64,000 nucleotides of DNA from Parasponia andersonii (lineage: Eukaryota > Streptophyta > Magnoliopsida > Rosales > Cannabaceae). The translations under genes were made by a program, and so were the position numbers. Of this stretch, positions 56,053 through 64,000 are shown one piece after another. Numbering within the stretch: the first letter of the stretch is position 1; every line of letters starts with the position of its first letter. The DNA lies in contig JXTB01000120.1 of the NCBI GenBank assembly GCA_002914805.1, forward strand, positions 516,163 through 580,162. The letters run 5' to 3'. The notes under the pieces were generated by a model, which was given only the letters and a program-made list of their open reading frames with translations, did no database searches and was not told the DNA's origin.

Positions 56053-56151
56053 TTGAAAAATATGAAATTTCTAAAATGTTCTAAAATGATTTATAAATTT
56101 CCACTTATGAAATTCCTCTTCTGCCACTAGTTCTAGATCTGGGTCGTGACA
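56053..56151 (+). repeat. Gypsy-2 LTR 3, last 99 bases only
   Basis: TTGAAAAATATGAAATTTCT onward matches the LTR end at about 49370-49467 and finishes with the canonical GGGTCGTGACA. Confidence 0.8.
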
Positions 56152-58125
56152 ATCATGGTTTTTCGGCCGTAGCTCTTCTGTTGGACCTCTTTTCGTGACA
56201 CCATTGACACTATTGGACTTGTCTCTCCGTCATTGTCTTTTCTCGAGCACCTTTGGTCGTTAACTCACTACCGGTAAGATATTCACTTTTTTGCCCATTT
56301 TACCAAAGTTTGTAAGAAATTATATTTTTATAATTATTTCATTAGATAATTATTTTACCCAAAGGAATTATATGAGGTGAAAGAGAGTTAAAAATCATTA
56401 ATAACTACAGTTGGTAGAAGTAAAAACGGTATCCAAACCTATGGTAATTTTCAAGTAGAAAAGTTGGCATTTTTTAAAATACTTTCCAAATGTGATATTT
56501 ATGTAACTTTCAGATTTAAAAGTCCATTTAAGGCTCGGGACCTCAAAACTAAATTCTAACTTCGAATTTGGACTCATTGACATTGAGAGATGAATTTTGA
56601 TATAAAATATGACTATGTTTCGAAGTGGCACGAAAATTCAAATTTTGTGGCTCGTGAATAATATTATTTTGCGTATCATGGGTCGGATCCCACACCGGGA
56701 CTCACTTTTGACAAATTATATATTTAATCTAGTATTTCTGGGTACTTTGAATTCAATATTGAGCCTCATTTCTCCATCTAAGGCTCTGTTGGGAAAATCA
56801 ATTTTTCAAGTAGACTTGATGGGATCCCAAAACGACCATTTAGACACCCAACCAACGAGAATTTTTTCGAGCATTTTTAGCTTGGTAAAGCTATCATATT
56901 GAGGTAGGGGTTCATTTATATGGTTTTATACTTGTTTGATTTATAATTGCATCATAATTGATTTATGAAAAATCGTGATTTACACAATGGTTTGATAAAT
57001 TGTGGAAACATATTAGATTATACTTGGATTGAACTGTATGATTTTCCATACATATATTTAAATTGTGATTATAGGGTAATATAGTGGTGTGCTGCTTATA
57101 TTACACTAACTCCCAGAATGATACCAAGTGGTATTTTTAAGCATTATTTGGTGAATATTTTGTATAGTTATTACATGTCATGTTCCATATTATGCATACC
57201 ATAGTATCATACACCTGAGTTCTTTTATTAGATCATAGTATTTTTTGATCACTGGTGAGCTGCCGTAGTACTAGGTGAGAGATTTAGACTCCTGTATAGG
57301 TTTTTGCTGATACGTCTATAGGCAATACCGGGATGCTGGATTCCTCTGCTACATAGGTATTACAAGGACATGATGGGAGGATGAGAGTTCATTCTTATAT
57401 CTTGTTGATGTATGATATGTACAATGATATGGTTTTGATTTTGATTTTCAATATGTGATTATTCAAGATATCAAATATTTATAAACTTGATTTTAAAATG
57501 GATTTTGGAAAAGGAATTAACTATGCAGGTTTGGTAAAAAAAATTGCATTCATTTAAAAAAGTAATTGAATTTCTATTGAGCATGTGAATGCTCACCCGT
57601 TACTTCTCCTACTTTCAAGTGTTTGACTAATTGAGGTAGTCATCTTCATAGATAGACAAGCTATGCAGCTTGTATGCAATTCTACTCTTAATCCCTAGTG
57701 AGTGTTCATATTCTGTTATCTTTTTTCCTTTGTTCACTTATTTTGCCAAGATTAGTAAATCAACTAAGTGAATGTATGAGGATGGTTTTGTTGTTAGTTT
57801 AAGAACATAAAACTACAAATAATTTAATGTAAATTAGTTTATTATTTGGAATAAAGTTTTGAATTGAACTCAGTTTACCAAAATCCATGAATTATTTATG
57901 AGTTTTCAAATGAATTAATCACAAGTTTTCTTAAATTTTAATGAGTATTTTAATTAAGTAATTAAAACTACTAAGAATTTTAATGGTTGTGGAATTTATA
58001 ATGATTTCAGACTAAAACGAAATTATTTAATACTTGATTTCCCCTGAATTTCGTAAAACTAATATCTAATTATTCTTTTACCTAAAATTACTAAAAGTCA
58101 CGGCTTTAGATTTCTAGTCGTGACA

Positions 58126-61100
58126 AAAATAGTATCAGAACTGTATGCTTTAGAACCGTCTGGGATCTTACTTGTGATATTTTGTTGTTAATTTAAAAGG
58201 GATTTTGAAAGTGTTTGACAAATACCTCACACATCAGTTAGAAAATAGTTAATAATTGACTTTACTCTGATTCGTTCTAAATCCTTTAGTCATCTCCCTA
58301 AAGTGAAACTCTAGTCTCAGAAATGTTAGTATTGACACGAGATTAGTGGATTCCACTTCTATCAAAAATCTTTTATTCGAATGGACTTTCACACTAGAAC
58401 TTCTATGTTATTTTGGATAGTGAGCTATGTGTAAACCATATAGCTTCTATGATGGTTATTTCATGCTTGGTATTTTGAATACCTTAGTTTGGTCCTATGT
58501 TTTGTCAGATTTTGGGATGTGATCCTAAGATTAGTCCTATGTTTGGTGAGATTTTCGGATGTGATTTAACTTTCTCAATTTTTGTATATTTTTAATTACA
58601 CAGTTCGAGTAATTAGTAGTTGATATATATATCAAAATATTCGAACTGGTGCTACTTTTTCCATGGTATTTTGCTTATGAATAGACAAATTAGTATGACA
58701 TAAATGTGATATAGAACTAATTCTACCAAGATTAGCTCGACATTAGTAATGCATTGGTAAAATAATAGATTTAATTTGAATGAGATTCTCAGGTTATTTG
58801 GTCTTGTATGACTTAATGGATTATGATTGTGTCCTTGTAAGTCGTTTACTTGCGATAAATTGTTTTGCTTATTTGATAGCTACATGCCTAAGTTTACTTG
58901 TCTTTTCAAAGTGAAACTTTTGAAATTGAAAAAACAAAATTCACAGATTGAAAGATGGATTTATGCATCTAGATATAGTTTTTATTCGGTCTTATATTTT
59001 CTCTCCAAATATATCGACTTTGTACTCCTTAGGTAAGAAATTATTTTGTTATTTATAATTTAATCAAATATAGAACTTTCTTACATAGTTTAAGCGACTT
59101 TTAAATCTTCAAATTGATTTTGCATGGTTTGAAATTAAATAGGCTATTATGTCTAAAGAATTGCATGAGAATCATGGATATTTTAAATTTAAATAATGGT
59201 TAGGTAAAAAGTAATTCACTTATAGAAATATAGCTTCAGAAGCTTATGGACTTTTTGAAATTGGATTTCGAAAGACTGCACTATTGTAAAATTTAAATTT
59301 TGGTATTTAGTTATGGGACTAAATTAATCCTAATCTATATCTATTAGTAGTAGTTGGAAAATTCTTTAGACCACATAAATTTTAATAAACTTAAAGTTCC
59401 AAGTATCCTTCTAATATTGAATATAGTATGTATTCTTGGTATTTGACTTAGAAGCTGAAATATACGTTCACATGTTTATCTACAAGTTAACTTGGAACTA
59501 AATATTAAATATTTATAAAAATATTTGTGTGACAATATAGGAAATAAGTTTTATCTTTTGAAAAAAAAAAATTGGTACAAATTAATGCGGTATAAGTGTA
59601 AATTTTAGAGGAATTGTGTAAGTGTCAAATATATTATATTTACAATATCTTGTTACATGAATTTTACAAAGTAAAACTTGGATGTGGTATCCGATTTAGA
59701 ACCTTGTGGGAACGAAGAAATTTTAAATTTTAAGTCTTGATTGGAGGTCTTGTAAAACTTTGTTATATCGGTTTGATGTGCCTTGTTAATTAGATATGCA
59801 TATACTTCTAAGTTTCCATTTAATTACATGACCTATTTTAGTAATGTATATATGATGTTGGTGAATTTTAGATTGTTAAATCCTTATTGAGAAATAAATC
59901 ATTTTTTATTGGTTAAGTCGAGTTTGGTTGACATTACCTTGGTAGTCTCAATTGGATAATTAAGCATTTTCGTGATTGATTTAATTTGGTATCCTAAGTG
60001 TTCAAAACTTCTAGTGTTAGAGACTTGGGATGAAATTTCATTTGAGCTTCAAATGGGAATAATGTAGTTTTGAATACCTTCATCTTGAATGGACTTAGGT
60101 GATACATAATAATGAATGATATTTTTATTCCAACTTTTAAATTCATGGAAATTAGATTTTTAAATGAATACAAGTTATGAATTAATATATCTGATTTGGT
60201 ATTTAAAGGGATTTAAGTTATGCAAATTAATGTGTAGTATTTCCTTTAAAACATAAAATGAGCTTTTAAATTCTTGAGATTGTTTATGTTACATGTTGGA
60301 AAAGATTAAAGAAAAATTGTATAGCTACTTAAATCAAAAAATTTAACTATATCAAACTCTATTATTTTCTAAAATGCTTTATAGATTCTTCCTATTATTA
60401 AAATATATTTCAAAAATATTTTTAATAAAATTATTAAGAGTGTGGTAACTTTGAATTATAAAACACAAAGATAGCTATAATAAGGCATGCCTTACTTAGA
60501 ATTTCTCATAAATAAAAAATTGTGGAAATGTGTTTGCAAATATGATGTACCAATTAAAAAATGTGCTTTTAAATTTCTTTGAGTGAAATATTTGAAAATT
60601 TTTGGAAAAGTTTTAGAATTTTAGAAACAATTCTATCGCATTCAACTATGTTTTGAAGACAATTGATAGTAACTCTATGAAAATAGAGTTATCTGGTGTG
60701 TCTTTATTCTTAGAATAATTGTTTTGAAGAATTAAATTGTCTAGTCTAGGTGTCTTTGTTTGCTTTATTTTAGCCTTTTTTATTTTTAGTATTTAAGATC
60801 TAACTTAGTTAATATCCATTTTATTTCTCTAAATTTCTAGTAAACTGAATTCTAGGTTTGAGTTATGCAGAATTTTAAATGGCAACCCTTTAGGAGAAAA
60901 ACTGAATTTGAGCCAAAAGTTGGAATTAGTTTTGCTGCAGTAGCGCCGGAGCATAACTAGGTTAGCATATTCTCTCTTAACCTGGTAACTTTTGTGTATA
61001 GCTAGTGATGATTACTGATATTATATGTCAGCTAAGGAGAGATGATGCTAAAGTGGTCTTCATTCCCTTATTTGGTTGACACATGTGCTAGGGTACCTCA

Positions 61101-61804
61101 CTTACTCTAATATAAAAGAAAAATGAAGTACTATAAGAAAGAGAGAGGTGACTGAGGTGAGAGAGAAGCAGAAAAAATAAGAGAAAAGAAGGAAAGAATG
61201 GTACCAAAAAAAAGAGAAAATGATGAAGAAGGAGAAGATACTAGCAAAGGAAAGCACAAACAATCATCTTTGCTCTAGAACTCTTCCTACTTCCTTCAAT
61301 CTCCTTTATGTTTAATTTTTTTTTCCTTGTATTTTTCTGTAATCAATAGGTTATTATGATTTGCTAATTTTTGGACCCCAGAATATGAGCTAAGATTTCT
61401 TTAGCTGGGATTGTGATGAATCTAAGATTATTTTGATGTTTATGGAAATTTTTTTTATTTATTCAAGTGAGCTTAATTATTGATTCCTATTATTGTTTAG
61501 CCACCAATATCTTGGAAAAATAAATTAGCATTAATTCAGGAAAAGCTAATCCTAGTTAGATCTAGCTTGAATAATGCATATTTCAATTAGCTCTTCTATA
61601 GATCTTTGAAATCGTAACGGTATAGGAATATATTATTACCATAAATAACCCATAAAATTGATGTTATAAATTGTGTTTTGAAAACTAGTGCGGCATAGGA
61701 ATATGTTAAATCCAGTTTGAAGAAACTGTAAACATAATAAATTCGGAAGAATATTATGTGCATATTGAATTTTCGGTTGACAAGAATGATTTTACCATAG
61801 CATT
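58126..61804 (+). mobile_element. Gypsy-3 interior, non-coding as far as visible
   Basis: Begins AAAATAGTATCAGAACTG, a primer-binding site with G-to-A changes. The following 3.6 kb is AT-rich and has no gag or pol motif in any frame. It holds a 42-base imperfect tandem duplication (GTCCTATG words at 58492 and 58534) and a purine-rich tract at about 61130-61260. This could be a large non-coding derivative (LARD-like) or host DNA next to a truncated LTR; the 3' LTR is not in the window. Confidence 0.5.
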
Positions 61805-62917
61805 TGTCACAACCCAAAACCTGAACTAGTGGTAGTAGGGGAATTTCGCAAGGATGAGAAATTCCTTAATTTATTTAAAAAATATCTAAAAAGTTTTAGT
61901 TTTATAAAAACAGTCCATTTTAGATAAAATATTTAGAATTCCATCCCGTGAACCTCTCCCACAGTTCATATACACCATTAAATATAGATCAAATAAATAC
62001 AAAAAAAAAAGCATAATCAAATATATGTTCAAGCATTATCATCATCCACGTCAGAACAGACACTAGAATGGCATACATGAGTTCACAGACAAAAATAGAA
62101 TGTAGTAATCTTGGTTCAATGCTAAAACAACACCTAAACAGTCTAAACACCACAACAGCATGCTTCAAGTAATACCAAGATAACGAACTACAATCCTGAT
62201 GGCCTCTTACTTTTCTTGATCTCCAAAATCGCACTAGACACCACCTGAGGAAGGGAGGAAGTGAGTGAGTATAAAATACCTAGTAGGAAAAACAGTTACT
62301 TCGATCGAAAATATTTTAGTGATGGAAAGCTCCTGCATGGTTAGTTTAAATCCAATATGTGTATATATAAATATATACACTTCAAACCGTAAATCCACGT
62401 ATATATATATATATATATGTATATAAAGCAGTACGATCAAAACCATCAATCTATATGCACATGACACAAATTAACCCATACCTATGAGTTCACATCCTCT
62501 CATCTGTGGAAACTTAGGATTATGGCACTAAGTGTTCCTAACAGCCTGCCTGACACCTAAGCCCATACCCGGAAGGGATACCTATATGTCGCCTACCAAA
62601 CCTAGAGGGGCAACCGAATTGCCTACGCCTACCAAATGGGGAGGTAATCAGAAGTAATAAAACCCTACACAGGTTTATGGACTCTACACCGACAATGGGG
62701 AACGCAGCGCCATACTTTAAACCCACGATGCTAACACGGTGCTCATGTATAATCCTATGACACATACAATATAGAATTGAAGTGTGAAAATAATCGTGCT
62801 TTGGTTTTTCAAGAAAATAAGTATATTTGGTTTTTTATAGAAAAACAGACAACACAACATCCCTATTTTTGATATACCCAAAATAACCTGTACTTAGAAA
62901 ATCCCCAGAGCAATACA

Positions 62918-62969
<52 letters not shown>

Positions 62970-64000
62970 TACCATCACAGTCTATCGCATATGTTTAAAA
63001 AATTCAAAAACCACATTTATTCTCATATGTTGCAGAAATTTTTATTCGAAAATAGTACAAAATGAAAGTAACCGAATCTCTACCTCACAAGAATAGCAAT
63101 ACCATGCTATTGAATCCTCAAGGTGTCGTTGACGATCGTCTGGAGGGTCGGGAACCAATTCCAAGTTCTCAATCATCCTCTGACAAAAAACTATTTCTCA
63201 ACAGAGCTTCAAATCTACAAACAAACCTCTTCATTGAATTCCTAGCACCCAAAATAGCTATGTTATACATATAACTTGTCCAATCCGAGTCCTAGCCCAC
63301 ACCGAACCGGTGCCACGTAAATCGAGATAAATCTTAGCCGTCTGATTTCAATTTTTGTGCCGATCACCAAACATAGGCAATATATATATATCAAACTTCC
63401 TCATTTTTCGAGTACAATCTAAAAATGACAACAAAAACACGATCCAACAGCTAGATTAAAAAGTCAACCCAAGCTCAAAATATTCCAAAAATGACAACTT
63501 TCGATTCGAGCAGTATAGGGTTAAGACATATATACTTTGAGCTTCCTCTCGATAAGACGAATCCAACGAACCCAGGTAGAGGTCAAATGCTGGCCAGAAT
63601 CGTCGCTGGTGACGAAAACTCTGAAACGGCTCCAATGGTGTTTTTCAGTAGAACAATGACCAATGGCTATGTGGGACCGGTGACGAGGCACTCTAGCGGC
63701 ATGGCAAGCTCGCGCCAAGCGTTGACGGGTCGGATGGTGGCCTGGGCGGCAGTGTGGCCTCCCCTGGTGCTTCGGCCAAGAGTGAACAGAGAGAGAGCGA
63801 GGGAGAGCGGGGACGGGGGAGAAAGAGAGTGAGTGGAAGGGAGAGCCCATGTGGGATAAGTAGGGGACTTTGCAAATTTTTAAAAATTTGCACTATAGTC
63901 CCCAGTTCCTAATTCTCTATGAATTCAGTTCCCAAAAAATTACAATTTAGTCTTTCTGTACAAAACTTTTGTAAATTAATCCCTCCATTATTATATCCGA
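61805..64000 (-). repeat. Minus-strand LTR of the Gypsy-1 family, cut by the window edge
   Basis: Reads TGTCACAACCCAAAACCTG from 61805, the reverse complement of the family's LTR end, and stays collinear with the Gypsy-1 3' LTR to the window edge, where about 55 bases of the LTR start are still missing. No primer-binding site lies left of 61805, so this is a 3' LTR of a minus-strand element or a solo LTR. It has a long TA run at about 62919-62967. Open frames inside are composition artefacts. Confidence 0.88.

Larger units (their letters stand above)
47451..56151 (+). mobile_element. Gypsy-2: composite Ty3/Gypsy element, LTR-interior-LTR-interior fragment-LTR fragment
   Basis: LTR 1 (47451-49467), coding interior (49468-53483), LTR 2 (53484 to about 55842), a short second copy of the primer-binding site and gag start (about 55843-56052), and the last 99 bases of a third LTR (56053-56151). 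Flanks ATCAA (47446-47450) and ATCAT (56152-56156) match at 4 of 5 positions and fit insertion into the Gypsy-3 LTR. Coding similarity to Gypsy-1 is high in order and motifs, so it is of the same broad lineage (probably Tekay/Del). Heavily decayed. Confidence 0.85.
47125..58125 (+). repeat. Gypsy-3 5' LTR, interrupted by Gypsy-2
   Basis: Starts TGTAAAAACCAG (47125) and, after removal of 47451-56156, ends GTCGTGACA at 58125: about 2.3 kb, the size of the related LTRs. The part after Gypsy-2 follows the usual LTR order of the group (GC-rich leader-like block, GTTGGGAAAATCA-like segment, GAGGTAGGGGTTCA, conserved ATACACCTGAGTTC, CATGTGAATGCTCACC). A primer-binding-like word follows immediately, so this is a 5' LTR rather than a solo LTR. 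Confidence 0.78.

Noticed and set aside
62919..62967. Long TA runs here and at 6838, 7457, 37310
   Set aside because: Ordinary microsatellites; no further structure around them.

Overview
This is a stretch of nuclear DNA from a flowering plant, most likely a eudicot. It is very AT-rich, has one compact intronless gene of a plant-specific family (NDR1/HIN1-like, LEA_2 domain), and is otherwise filled by plant transposable elements: CACTA/EnSpm DNA transposons, Ty1/Copia and Ty3/Gypsy LTR retrotransposons. Nothing bacterial, organellar or CRISPR-like is visible, and I found no rRNA or tRNA gene. Two runs of N (20504-21063 and 43679-44270) and a single N at 14241 are assembly gaps.

Layout. 1-1027: 5' terminal part of a CACTA element on the minus strand, running off the left edge. 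1028-5683: host DNA with the NHL gene (2348-3244) and, at 5221-5683, a promoter-like stretch cut by an insertion. 5684-14721: Copia-1, complete with two LTRs and a TTTAC target-site duplication, coding region decayed. 14913-36920: a three-level nest. CACTA-1 (TSD ATT) carries a transposase gene split by Copia-2 (18111-35182), whose interior is in turn split by Gypsy-1 (23021-31243, perfect TSD TGCAT). 36921-37493: short host remnant. 37494-45460: CACTA-2, same family as the fragment at the left edge, with remains of TNP2 transposase, DUF4216, a TnpA-like protein and a Ulp1-type cysteine protease. 45461-47124: intergenic, with MITE-like debris. 47125-61804: Gypsy-3, whose 5' LTR was split by the composite Gypsy-2 (47451-56151, arranged LTR-interior-LTR-interior fragment-LTR fragment) and whose visible interior is non-coding. 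61805-64000: a minus-strand LTR of the Gypsy-1 family running off the right edge.

The NHL gene is the only intact host gene. Almost all transposon genes carry stops, frameshifts or deletions. The exception is the interior of Copia-2: two long, nearly undamaged frames encode a protease-like and an integrase-like protein without recognisable gag, reverse transcriptase or RNase H, and the integrase-like part appears to lack two of its three catalytic acids. That odd structure, the tandem hairpin arrays at the CACTA ends, and the composite Gypsy-2 are the observations most worth following up.
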